From positions 1,984,001 to 2,048,000 of the forward strand of contig NZ_CP110615.1 in NCBI RefSeq assembly GCF_026153295.1: a DNA stretch of 64,000 nt, written 5' to 3'. The notes under the pieces are model-generated. The model had not been told where the DNA came from. It made no database searches and was given only the letters and a program-made list of their open reading frames with translations. The DNA comes from Rhodococcus antarcticus (lineage in GTDB: Bacteria; Actinomycetota; Actinomycetes; Mycobacteriales; Mycobacteriaceae). The position numbers and the translations under genes were made by a program. Of this stretch, positions 44,360 to 52,507 are shown piece after piece; position 1 is the first letter of the stretch; each line of letters starts with the position of its first letter.

Positions 44360-45292
44360 TCAGGGGGCGGGGCGCAGCACGTCCAGCGCGTGCTGCAGGT
44401 CGTCGGGGTACTCGCTGGTGACCTCCACCCGGTGCCCGTCGGCGGGGTGGTCGAACCCGAGGGTGCGGGCGTGCAGCCACTGCCGCCTCAGCCCCAGGCG
44501 CGCCGAGAGCGTCGGATCGGCCCCGTAGGCGGCGTCGCCGACACAAGGGTGCCGCAGGGCGGAGAAGTGCACCCGGATCTGGTGGGTGCGGCCGGTCTCG
44601 AGGTGCACGTCGAGCAGGCTCGCCGACGGGAACGCCTCGATGGTGTCGTAGTGGGTCACGCTGGGCTTGCCGTCGGCGAGCACGGCGAACCGCCAGTCGT
44701 GGCGGGGGTGGCGCCCGATCGGGGCGTCGATGGTGCCGCTGCTCGGGTCCGGGTGCCCCTGCACCACGGCGTGGTACTGCTTGGTGACGGTGCGCTCCTT
44801 GAACGCCCGCTTGAGCACCGTGTAGGCGTGCTCGGAGGCCGCGACGACCATGACCCCGGAGGTGCCCACGTCGAGGCGGTGCACGATGCCCTGGCGCTCC
44901 TCGGCCCCGGACGTCGCGACCCGGAAGCCCGCGGCGGCGAGCCCGCTGACCACCGTCGGGCCGGTCCACCCCGGGCTCGGGTGCGCGGCCACGCCCACGG
45001 GCTTGTCCACCACGATGATGTCGTCGTCGGCCAGCAGCACCCGCAGGCCGTCCACCGGCTCCGGGTCCAGCACCACGGGGGCGCGCTCGGGCTCGGGCAG
45101 CACCACCTCCAGCCAGGCGCCGGCGGGCAGGCGGTCGGACTTGCCCACGGCGTGGCCGTCCAGCGTGACGTCGCCGGCCTCGGCCAGGGCGGCGGAGACG
45201 GTGCGGGACAGGCCCAGCAGGCGGGCGAGCCCCGCGTCGACCCGCAGGCCGTCGAGACCGTCGGGCACGGGCATGGAGCGGGTGTCAGGCAC
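44360..45292 (-). CDS. rluD: RluA/RluD-family rRNA pseudouridine synthase
   Basis: 310 residues. N-terminal S4 RNA-binding domain (~13-75: [32 protein letters not shown]) and the RluA catalytic domain with Asp in [16 protein letters not shown] (~138-152), [12 protein letters not shown] near the end. GTG 45292 has GGAGG 6 nt upstream and overlaps the lspA stop by 8 nt. lspA followed by rluD is a conserved actinobacterial pair. Exact rRNA site inferred only. Confidence 0.92.
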   Translation of the reverse strand: MPDTRSMPVPDGLDGLRVDAGLARLLGLSRTVSAALAEAGDVTLDGHAVGKSDRLPAGAWLEVVLPEPERAPVVLDPEPVDGLRVLLADDDIIVVDKPVGVAAHPSPGWTGPTVVSGLAAAGFRVATSGAEERQGIVHRLDVGTSGVMVVAASEHAYTVLKRAFKERTVTKQYHAVVQGHPDPSSGTIDAPIGRHPRHDWRFAVLADGKPSVTHYDTIEAFPSASLLDVHLETGRTHQIRVHFSALRHPCVGDAAYGADPTLSARLGLRRQWLHARTLGFDHPADGHRVEVTSEYPDDLQHALDVLRPAP

Positions 45293-45887
45293 CGGGGCCC
45301 TCCGTCCGGCTGTTGTCGGCGGTCGCGCTCGCGGTGCGCCGCGTGCGGGAGGCCGAGCGGGTCCCGTCGGGCTCGCGGCCGAGGAAGGCCATCAGGACCA
45401 GCAGGGCCCCGCCGGTGATGATGCAGGAGTCGGCGACGTTGAACACCGGCCAGATGCTGCGACCGTCGTGCACGAGGGCGACGAAGTCGACGACGTGGCC
45501 CTGCAGCGGACCCGGCGCACGGAACAGCCGGTCGACGAGGTTGCCCAGCGCACCCCCCAGCACCAGGCCCAGCCCCCACGCCCAGCCCGGCGACCGGAGC
45601 TTGCGGGCCATCCGGACGATGACCACCACGACGACCACGGCCACCAGGGTCAGCAGCCACGTCATGCCCGTGGCCAGGCTGAACGCGGCTCCGGGGTTGC
45701 GCAGCAGCCGCAGCTCGAGGAACCCGCCGGGCACGACCACCGGGCGCAGCGGGTCGATCTGCGCGACCGCCGCCACCTTGGTCGCCAGGTCCAGCGCCAG
45801 CACCGTCACCGCCACGCCGACCAGCAGCAGGATGCGCTTGCGGCCCGGCGGTGCAGCCGGGGCAGGGGTCGGGTCGTCGGTGCTCAC
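45285..45887 (-). CDS. lspA: Lipoprotein signal peptidase (signal peptidase II)
   Basis: Aspartic membrane protease removing signal peptides from diacylglyceryl-prolipoproteins, acting after Lgt (at 1.5 kb). About 200 residues, four membrane helices; the catalytic aspartates are in GNLVDRLF and FNVADSCI. Start taken as GTG 45887 ([10 protein letters not shown]); GTG 45890 or 45905 are possible. C-terminal basic/Thr tail. 30 nt downstream of the antiporter gene, 8-nt overlap with rluD. Confidence 0.93.
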   Translation of the reverse strand: MSTDDPTPAPAAPPGRKRILLLVGVAVTVLALDLATKVAAVAQIDPLRPVVVPGGFLELRLLRNPGAAFSLATGMTWLLTLVAVVVVVVIVRMARKLRSPGWAWGLGLVLGGALGNLVDRLFRAPGPLQGHVVDFVALVHDGRSIWPVFNVADSCIITGGALLVLMAFLGREPDGTRSASRTRRTASATADNSRTEGPGA

Positions 45888-45917
45888 CACCCCATCATCC
45901 CGCACGCGGGACCCCGC

Positions 45918-47396
45918 TCACCCCGCACCCGTGATCCCGCGCCAGCGCGCCAGCCGTCCGCCGGCGTCCACGGCCCTGATCCGGGCCTCGGTGGCCTCGC
46001 GCGCGTCGCGCGTGGTGACGACGAGGAGCTGGTCCCCGCGTCGCAGGCGGGTTCCCGCCTCGGGGGTGAACCCCCTGCCGTCGCGGACCACCAGGCTCAC
46101 CGTGGCCCCGGCGGGCAGCCGCAGCTCGCCCAGGTACACCCCGTGCATCTGGGTGCCCTGCGAGAGCCGCACCTGCAGCAGGTCGGCCCCGGCGTCCTCC
46201 AGCGGGGCGGCGTCCACCGACACCTCGTGCAGCTCCGCCCGCACCGTCACCCGCAGCCACCGCGCCACCAGCGGCAGCGTGGTGCCCTGCACGAGGGTCA
46301 GCACCACCACCAGGACGAAGACCACGTCGAGCAGCCGCTGGGCCCCGGGCACCCCCTCCACCAGGGGGATGGTGGCCAGCACGATGGGCACGGCACCGCG
46401 CAGGCCGGCGAAGGAGAGGAACGCCTGTTCGCGCCAGGGCACCTTGAGCGGGACCGCCGCGGCCAGCACGGAGAGCGGGCGGGCCACGAGCAGCAGCACC
46501 GCCCCGATGACCACGGCGTCGAGCACGGCCGAGGGCAGCCGCTGCGGCGAGGCGTAGAGGCCCAGCAGCACGAACAGCCCGATCTGCGCGAGCCAGCCGG
46601 TGCCCTCGGCGAAGGAGAGGGTGTTCGAGCGGTGCGGCAGGTCGGCGTTGCCCAGGACCAGCGCGCAGACGTAGGTGGCGAGCAGCCCGCTGGCGTGCAG
46701 CAGCTGTCCGCTCGAGTAGCTGAGCACGCACACCGACACCGCCGCCAGCGGGTACAGCCCGGTGGCGGGCAGGGCCACCCGGCGCAGCACCCAGGCCCCA
46801 CCGCGGCCCAGCGCGGCCCCCACCGCGACGCCGACCGCCAGCTCGTAGACCACCAGCGCGGGGGTCCACCACGCCACCGGGTCGGTGCCGGCGAAGAGGA
46901 TGACGGCGATGACCACGGGCGCGTCGTTGAAGCCCGACTCCAGCTCGAGCGCCCCGACCAGGCGGCGGCGCACCGAGAGCCCCCGCAGCACGCTGAAGAC
47001 GGCCGCGGCGTCGGTGGACGAGAGCACCGCCCCCCACAGCAGCGCGACGCGCCAGTCCAGCCCGAGCAGCAGGTGCACGGCCACCCCGAGCACGCCGATG
47101 CTCACCACCACCGACACGGTGGACAGGGCCACCCCCAGGCCCAGCGCCGGGCGGACGGTCTTCCACCGGGTGGTCATCCCGCCCTCGGTCAGGATGAGGA
47201 CCAGCGCGGCCAGGCCCAGCTCCTCGGTGAGCTTCGCGTCGGAGAAGCGCAGGCCCAGCCCCGCCTCGCCGATGACCAGGCCGATCCCGAGGAACAGCAG
47301 CAGCGCGGGCAGGCCGAGGGAGGAGGACGCGCGCGCGCCGAGCACGCCCAGCAGCAGGACGACGGCACCGGCCCCCAGCACCAGCTCCAGCTGCAC
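45918..47396 (-). CDS. Potassium/proton antiporter (CPA family, NhaP2-like)
   Basis: 492 residues: ~12 membrane segments of the Na+/H+ exchanger fold, including SSTDAAAVFSVLRG and ELESGFNDAPVVIAVI with the ion-binding Asp region, then a cytoplasmic C-terminal TrkA-C/RCK-C-like domain (~400-485: LLQVRLSQGTQMHGVYLGELRLPAGATVSLVVRDG). This matches K+/H+ antiporters with a regulatory domain. GTG 47396 precedes the first helix. Divergent from a lipoprotein gene; followed by lspA. Confidence 0.88.
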   Translation of the reverse strand: MQLELVLGAGAVVLLLGVLGARASSSLGLPALLLFLGIGLVIGEAGLGLRFSDAKLTEELGLAALVLILTEGGMTTRWKTVRPALGLGVALSTVSVVVSIGVLGVAVHLLLGLDWRVALLWGAVLSSTDAAAVFSVLRGLSVRRRLVGALELESGFNDAPVVIAVILFAGTDPVAWWTPALVVYELAVGVAVGAALGRGGAWVLRRVALPATGLYPLAAVSVCVLSYSSGQLLHASGLLATYVCALVLGNADLPHRSNTLSFAEGTGWLAQIGLFVLLGLYASPQRLPSAVLDAVVIGAVLLLVARPLSVLAAAVPLKVPWREQAFLSFAGLRGAVPIVLATIPLVEGVPGAQRLLDVVFVLVVVLTLVQGTTLPLVARWLRVTVRAELHEVSVDAAPLEDAGADLLQVRLSQGTQMHGVYLGELRLPAGATVSLVVRDGRGFTPEAGTRLRRGDQLLVVTTRDAREATEARIRAVDAGGRLARWRGITGAG

Positions 47397-47494
47397 CCGT
47401 GGACCACCACCCGTCGCTCGTGTTCCCGCAGTGTCCCAGGCCGCAGGCCCGCTGTCTCCCACCAGCACCCGGTGCCGCTGGGCAGGACTCTCGC

Positions 47495-47500
47495 TACCGT
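47495..47500 (+). promoter_or_regulatory. -10 hexamer of predicted leaderless lipoprotein gene
   Basis: TACCGT, 7 nt before the GTG at 47508. In-frame GTGs at 47499 and 47502 would lie inside or just after the hexamer. Confidence 0.4.
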
Positions 47501-47507
47501 GGTGCGG

Positions 47508-48419
47508 GTGAGACCGCCGCGCCCCGCTGCCCTGCTGACCGCTCTGCTCGTGCCCGTGGTCCTCCTGCTCGCGGGGTGCAGCTCCTCCGGTGCCGCACCC
47601 GTCTCCGGCTCCGCGCCCACGAGCACGGCGGCGATCGCCCAGCCGCCGGTGGTGGTGGCCGTGACCGATCCGGGTGCCGAGCCACGGGTGGTGCTCGGGC
47701 GGAGCACCCCCACCGGCACCACCCAGCTCGTGCAGCTCGGCACCACCTCGCAGGTGCTGCAGACCGTGGGCCCCGACCCCCAGCAGGACCTCTCGACGCC
47801 GGACCTCACGCTGCCCCTGACCGCGACCGTGCCGGCGGACGGTGCCGTGGCGCTCACCCTCGGGACCCCGACCGCGTCCGACCCCATCCTCTCGGGCGCG
47901 CTCGCCCCCGCCGAGGGGTCGACCGCCGGGCTCACCGTGCGGACCTCCGGGGCCGTGGACGAGCTGCGCATCACCCCCGCCGCCGGCCTCGACGACGCGG
48001 CCCGGGCCGCGGTCGAGCAGGGCCTGCGCCAGGCCGTGCAGCTGGCCCCGGTGCTGCCCTCCGATCCGGTGGGCACGGGTGCGGTGTGGACGACCACCCA
48101 GGTCATCGACAGCCTCGGCCTGCAGATCGACCAGGTGACCACCACGACCCTCACCGCCGTGGCGGGCAGCACCCTCACCCTCACCCTGGCCATCACGCAG
48201 ACGCCGGAGACCGCGACGTGGACGCTGCCCGACGGGGGCGGCACGCTGAACGTGGACGCCTACCCCGTCACCGGCTCGGGCACGCTCACCGTGGACACCG
48301 CGCAACCGCTGCCCACCGCAGGCACCCTGCGCCTCGGCGGCGACCAGGTGTACAGCGACCCGGGCTCGGCCCTGCGGCTGCGGCAGAGCGTCCGCAGCAC
48401 GGTGACCTGGACGAGCTGA
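47508..48419 (+). CDS. Putative lipoprotein, Thr-rich
   Basis: 303 residues. Signal peptide with lipobox LLLAGC (Cys24), so a substrate for Lgt and LspA. The mature part is Thr/Val/Leu-rich with predicted beta structure (TTTLTAVAGSTLTLTLAITQTPETATWTLPDGG), few charged residues and no cysteine. No firm family; it has the look of actinobacterial beta-sheet lipoproteins. Divergent from the antiporter; convergent with the small lipoprotein gene, 4 nt apart. Confidence 0.8.
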   Translation: MRPPRPAALLTALLVPVVLLLAGCSSSGAAPVSGSAPTSTAAIAQPPVVVAVTDPGAEPRVVLGRSTPTGTTQLVQLGTTSQVLQTVGPDPQQDLSTPDLTLPLTATVPADGAVALTLGTPTASDPILSGALAPAEGSTAGLTVRTSGAVDELRITPAAGLDDAARAAVEQGLRQAVQLAPVLPSDPVGTGAVWTTTQVIDSLGLQIDQVTTTTLTAVAGSTLTLTLAITQTPETATWTLPDGGGTLNVDAYPVTGSGTLTVDTAQPLPTAGTLRLGGDQVYSDPGSALRLRQSVRSTVTWTS

Positions 48420-48423
48420 GCCC

Positions 48424-48765
48424 TCAGCCCCCCGGTGCGTCCAGGATGGCCGCCACGGGGGTCCGGTTGGACGTGCTGTCGGCGTAGAACTGGGCCCACG
48501 CGCGGTCGGCGGCGCCCGGTCCCGCACCGTCGCAGTAGCCCAGCGCGCCGTTGAGCACGAAGTACTTGAAGACCGCCAGGCTCCGGCCGAGGTCCGCGCG
48601 CGCGGGATCGGTGTAGTCGACGCTCGGCGGGTCCTGCTGGTGCGCCATGCACGTCAGCTGGACGTCGCCCTCGGCGTTGAAGCGGGTCGGCGCAGGCGCG
48701 GGGTCGGACGTGCACCCGGCGAGGACCAGGGCGGGCACGAGCAGGGCCAGGACGGTGGTGCGCAC
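48424..48765 (-). CDS. Small putative lipoprotein
   Basis: 113 residues, lipobox LVLAGC with Cys18. Mature domain ~95 residues with two further cysteines (QLTCMAHQ and LGYCDGAG), perhaps a disulfide. GTG 48765 is preferred since GGAG lies 6 nt upstream; GTG 48777 is in frame. Begins within 2-14 nt of the NicO transporter stop, so it is the last gene of the envelope operon. Family unknown. Confidence 0.72.
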   Translation of the reverse strand: MRTTVLALLVPALVLAGCTSDPAPAPTRFNAEGDVQLTCMAHQQDPPSVDYTDPARADLGRSLAVFKYFVLNGALGYCDGAGPGAADRAWAQFYADSTSNRTPVAAILDAPGG

Positions 48766-48779
48766 GGTGGACTCCACGA

Positions 48780-50360
48780 TCAGTAGGGGTTCGACAGGCC
48801 GCGGACGGCGAGGCCCAGCCCGACGAGCATGACCAGCACGGCGGTGCCGATCGGCAGGACGGTCGAGAGCGACTGCACCCGCCGACCCAAACGGGCGGTG
48901 AGCCGGTCGCTGGTGGCCGCGGCGTCGAGGCGGTGGCGGACCCGCACGAGCAGCAGGCCCACCGCGGTGAGCGTGGCCGCCATGCCCACCCCGTAGGCGA
49001 GGACCAGCACGAGGCCGAACACGGTGCGCCCCAGGCCCAGCGAGGCCACCAGCACGAGGGTGGCCGACGGGCTCGGCACGAGACCACCGGCCACGCCCAT
49101 CCCGATCAGGCCCCGTCGCGAGTAGCCGTCCTCGTCCGTCCGGCCGTGCCCGTGGCCGTGTCCGTGGCCATGCCCGTGGCCGTGGCCGTGCCCCTGGGTC
49201 GCCGTGGTTGCGGGCGAGGTGTTCTCGTGCAGGGTGCCCACGGCGCCGACCAGGGCCAGCTCCTCGAGCACGGCCTCCGCGCGCTGCCGTCGGCTCTTCA
49301 GGGCCGAGCGCAGCAGGCCCACCCCGATGACGGCCACCAGCACGCCGCTGAGGATCCCCAGCCAGCGCAGGGCCTGCTCCCCCGCGAAGCTCGCACCCGC
49401 GGCGAGCGCCACCCCGATGACGATGACCCCCACGGTGTGCGTGAGCGTCACGGTGGCCCCCACGGTCAGCGCGTCGCGGCGCGAGCCGCGCTTGCCGGCG
49501 AGGTAGGCGGCCATCACGGTCTTGCCGTGCCCGGGCAGCACGGCGTGACCGGCCCCGAGCAGCAGCGAGAGCAGCACGGCCAGGATGCCCACGAGCGGTG
49601 TCAGGGTGCCGCCCACCAGGTCCTCCAGGTACCGGTCGGCCCGGGCGACCGTGCGGCTGAAGGGGTCGCCGCCGCCGGCCACCGTCGTCGCGGAGCCGAA
49701 GGTGCTGCCGCTGCCCGGGGCCACCGAGACCTGCACGGCGTCCACCTGCAGCGGAGAGGCCAGCAGGTCACCGGGATAGGTCCGCAGCTCGTTGCTGGTG
49801 CTCGCGTCGGGAACCGGCGAGTCGATCGTGCGAACGCCGTCCCCGGCGACGGTGATCTCCTTCCACCCCACCCGGTCCGACTCGTAGGTGTCGGAGAAGT
49901 CGAGCTGGGCGGGCGCGGAGAGGTCAGCCGGTGCGGAGAGCACGCAGGTCACCCGCAGGGTCGGCAGGTTGGCCGCGCCCGGCACGGTCGCGGCGCCGGA
50001 GCTCGTGACGGCGAGGCCCAGCGTCTGCGCCGCCCCCCCGTCCGGGGTGACCGACGCCCGGAGAGCTGCCGCCACCCGGGGGCACTCGGCGACGGCGAAG
50101 GTGGCCAGCTCGTCGGCCGACATCGCACCGTTCCCGTCGGTGTCGATCTGGAGCAGGAGCTGGGCGGTGGGGATCTCCGCGCGGTCCACCACCGAGCGCA
50201 CGTCGACCCGGTCCGCCCGCAGGGTGAGCCCGTCGTAGTGGTTGACGGTGAAGTTGCCCAGCGGGTGCGCCTGGGCGGACGGAGCGCCCAGCAGGACACC
50301 CCCGGCCACCACCACCAGCACCCCCGCAGCCCGCACGAGCGAGCGCAGGGGGGCCCTCAC
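48780..50360 (-). CDS. NicO-type nickel/cobalt transporter with EF-hand and His tract
   Basis: 526 residues. Signal peptide (1-31, ending SAQAHPLGN), a ~200-residue extracytoplasmic domain with a complete EF-hand loop DTDGNGAMSADE (73-84), then six membrane segments of the NicO/RcnA family with LGAGHAVLPGHGKTVMAAYLAG. A cytoplasmic loop carries a run of nine Gly-His pairs, the usual metal-binding spacer of these proteins. Probably moves Ni/Co or another divalent metal; export versus uptake cannot be told. GTG 50360 overlaps the TPR gene by 4 nt. Confidence 0.85.
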   Translation of the reverse strand: MRAPLRSLVRAAGVLVVVAGGVLLGAPSAQAHPLGNFTVNHYDGLTLRADRVDVRSVVDRAEIPTAQLLLQIDTDGNGAMSADELATFAVAECPRVAAALRASVTPDGGAAQTLGLAVTSSGAATVPGAANLPTLRVTCVLSAPADLSAPAQLDFSDTYESDRVGWKEITVAGDGVRTIDSPVPDASTSNELRTYPGDLLASPLQVDAVQVSVAPGSGSTFGSATTVAGGGDPFSRTVARADRYLEDLVGGTLTPLVGILAVLLSLLLGAGHAVLPGHGKTVMAAYLAGKRGSRRDALTVGATVTLTHTVGVIVIGVALAAGASFAGEQALRWLGILSGVLVAVIGVGLLRSALKSRRQRAEAVLEELALVGAVGTLHENTSPATTATQGHGHGHGHGHGHGHGHGRTDEDGYSRRGLIGMGVAGGLVPSPSATLVLVASLGLGRTVFGLVLVLAYGVGMAATLTAVGLLLVRVRHRLDAAATSDRLTARLGRRVQSLSTVLPIGTAVLVMLVGLGLAVRGLSNPY

Positions 50361-51670
50361 TCGGGGCCGCCGAGCGCGGTCAGGGCCTGCTGAGCCTTTG
50401 GCGCGAACAGGGGGGAGAAGTACGGGTTGATGGCGAGCGCACTGGTCAGGGTGGCGCGCGCCTGCGGTGTCATGCCGAGGGACTGCTCGATGATCCCTCG
50501 GTGGTAGAGGAACGAGGCGTTTCGGGTGCCCAGCGCCGTGGCCTGCTGGGCGTAGGGCAGCGCCTCGGAGTCCCGACCGGCCGCGTGCAGGGCCCACCCG
50601 AGGGCGTCGGCCGCGTCGATGTTCTGCCGCGCGGCGTACTCCGCCCGCCCCTGGGCCACGGCGGAGTCACCTTCCCCGCGGTTGGCGTCGAGCAGGGCAC
50701 CGGTCAGCGAGTCCCGCACCCCGTTGCTGGTGAACAGCTGCTGGGCGGTGCCGTACAGCGCGTACTGGACGTTCGCCTCGGCCGTGCGCCCGAGGGACTC
50801 CAGCAGCTGGCCGTACTCGACGAAGGACGCCGGCAGCGGGCGCAGGTCCACCACGTGCTGGTAGCTCGCCACCGCCGAGTCGTCCTGCCCCCGGGCGGCC
50901 TGCACCCGCGCCTGCCCGAGCAGCAGGTTTGGCTCGTCCGGGGTCAGTGCCAGTCCGGCGGTGTACTGCTTGTCGGCGCCGTCGAGATCGCCCTGGTTGA
51001 AGGCGAGCTCACCGAGGTAGGTGCGGCAGAAGGCGACGTCCAGGGCGTCGGTCGAGTCGTCGAGCGCCTTCTGCAGGACCGCACGGGCCTCGTCGGTGCG
51101 GCCGTGCAGCTCCAGGTCGTAGGAGGCGCGGGTGAACGAGGAGACCCCCGGCTTGAGGTCGAGCATCCGCTGCGCGGCCGCCGTGGCCCCGTCGTAGTCA
51201 CCGAGCTGGATGAGGGCGTCGGCCAGCACCCCGTACGACGTCGAGCCGTAGCCGTTGATCGCCTGGGCCTGCCGGGCGAGGTCCGCGGCCTTGCCGAACT
51301 CGTGCCGGGCGTTGTCCAGGGCCCCCATGCCGGTGAGCGCGGCGTCGTTGCCGTCGGGGTGCAGGTCGAGGGACTTCTGCAGCGCACCCTCGGACTTCGG
51401 GTAGTACGAGGGGTCCGCGGTCACGCGCGCCTTCTGCACGTACGCCGAACCCAGCACCGCCCACGTGGCCCAGTCGTTCGGCTTGCCCTGCAGGATCTGC
51501 TGGGCCTTGGCGATGGACACGGTGAGCTGGTCGCCGGGCGCGACCGGAGCCGCGGCGACCGGGCTGGGAGCGACCGTGGTGCTCTCGTTCCCCGTGAACA
51601 CCGTGGCGGCCGTGATGCCGACCAGCACCACCCCGGCCACCACCGCCGCCACCGCACCCGCTCTGCGCAC
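50357..51670 (-). CDS. Exported tetratricopeptide-repeat protein
   Basis: 437 residues, one N-terminal hydrophobic anchor (~6-25), then about ten TPR-like helix pairs (for example SYGVLADALIQLGDYDGATAAAQRMLDLKPG and RTYLGELAFNQGDLDGADKQYTAGLALTPDEPNL). A protein-protein scaffold outside the membrane. GTG 51670 lies 5 nt after the sortase stop, and the gene overlaps the transporter. It may organise the sortase, DUF4331 protein or transporter; that is inference. Confidence 0.85.
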   Translation of the reverse strand: MRRAGAVAAVVAGVVLVGITAATVFTGNESTTVAPSPVAAAPVAPGDQLTVSIAKAQQILQGKPNDWATWAVLGSAYVQKARVTADPSYYPKSEGALQKSLDLHPDGNDAALTGMGALDNARHEFGKAADLARQAQAINGYGSTSYGVLADALIQLGDYDGATAAAQRMLDLKPGVSSFTRASYDLELHGRTDEARAVLQKALDDSTDALDVAFCRTYLGELAFNQGDLDGADKQYTAGLALTPDEPNLLLGQARVQAARGQDDSAVASYQHVVDLRPLPASFVEYGQLLESLGRTAEANVQYALYGTAQQLFTSNGVRDSLTGALLDANRGEGDSAVAQGRAEYAARQNIDAADALGWALHAAGRDSEALPYAQQATALGTRNASFLYHRGIIEQSLGMTPQARATLTSALAINPYFSPLFAPKAQQALTALGGPE

Positions 51671-51675
51671 GCTGG

Positions 51676-52398
51676 TCAGCTCGCCGGGGTGCCGCTGGAG
51701 GCCGGGTCGAGCCGTGCGGACACCACGAGGTTGTCGTCGTAGGAGCGCAGGGACTTGTCGAACGCGCCGGTGCAGGTGATGAGGACCAGCTCGGACTCCG
51801 CGCGGTTCGCGTAGACCGTGTCGGCGGGGAACTTGCTCTTGGGGTACTGCGCCGTGGCGTAGATCGTGTACACCGCGACGTTCCCGTCGGCCTGGGTCAC
51901 CCGCACCTGGTCGCCCGCCTTGAGGTTGCGCAGGTCGTAAAACACCGCCGGACCCTGGTAGGAGTCGACGTGGCCCGCGATGATCGTCGGCGGGTAGTTC
52001 GTGTCCCCGGGTACCGCACCGTCGGCGTACCAACCGATCTGCTGGTAGTCCTTGGGGACCTCCAGCGTCCCGTCCGGGTTGAGGTGCAGGTCGACCAGAC
52101 CACCGCTCACGCCGATGGCCGGGATCTCGACCTTGACCGGGGGCGAGGGCACCACCGGAGCGCTCTTGAGCGGTGCCACCGAGGGGAGCGGGGCAGCCGA
52201 GGTGGTCACGGGCGCCGCTGCGGCCTGCGCGGGGGCCGGGCCCCCTGCTGTGCCCAGGAGGTAGCCACCGCCCAGGGCCAGCACCACCAGCAGCACGATC
52301 GCGACGTGGGACTTCCTCACCCTCGAGGGCGGGCCGGAAGGCGTGGCGGGCTCGGGCTCGGCGGGGAAGCCACCGGGGAACTCATCGGACTGGGACAC
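51676..52398 (-). CDS. Class F sortase
   Basis: Membrane-anchored transpeptidase that links surface proteins to the wall. 240 residues: helix ~31-50, Ala/Pro linker, then the sortase barrel with His143 (IIAGHVDSYQGPAVFYDL), catalytic Cys209 (LVLITCTG) and an Arg nearby (R218). GTG 52398 has GGAGGAG ~8 nt upstream. Class F sorting motifs are poorly known. Upstream on the same strand is the DUF4331 surface protein, a possible substrate. Confidence 0.9.
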   Translation of the reverse strand: MSQSDEFPGGFPAEPEPATPSGPPSRVRKSHVAIVLLVVLALGGGYLLGTAGGPAPAQAAAAPVTTSAAPLPSVAPLKSAPVVPSPPVKVEIPAIGVSGGLVDLHLNPDGTLEVPKDYQQIGWYADGAVPGDTNYPPTIIAGHVDSYQGPAVFYDLRNLKAGDQVRVTQADGNVAVYTIYATAQYPKSKFPADTVYANRAESELVLITCTGAFDKSLRSYDDNLVVSARLDPASSGTPAS

Positions 52399-52453
52399 GG
52401 TGCGGAGCTCCTCCAGCAGGGGTGGTGTCAGCGACACCAGGGTACGGACACAG

Positions 52454-52499
52454 CACTGAGGGGGTGCGGCGGGCCGGAGCCCGCCGCACCCCCTCAGTG
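52454..52499 (-). terminator. Perfect 21-bp hairpin after the DUF4331 gene
   Basis: Arms of 21 bp (52454-52474 and 52479-52499) around the 4-nt loop cgga, starting 8 nt after the DUF4331 stop and 56 nt before the sortase start. No T-tract follows in either direction, as with many actinobacterial terminators. It could partly terminate or protect the abundant DUF4331 message. Confidence 0.75.
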
Positions 52500-52507
52500 G
52501 TTGGTCA

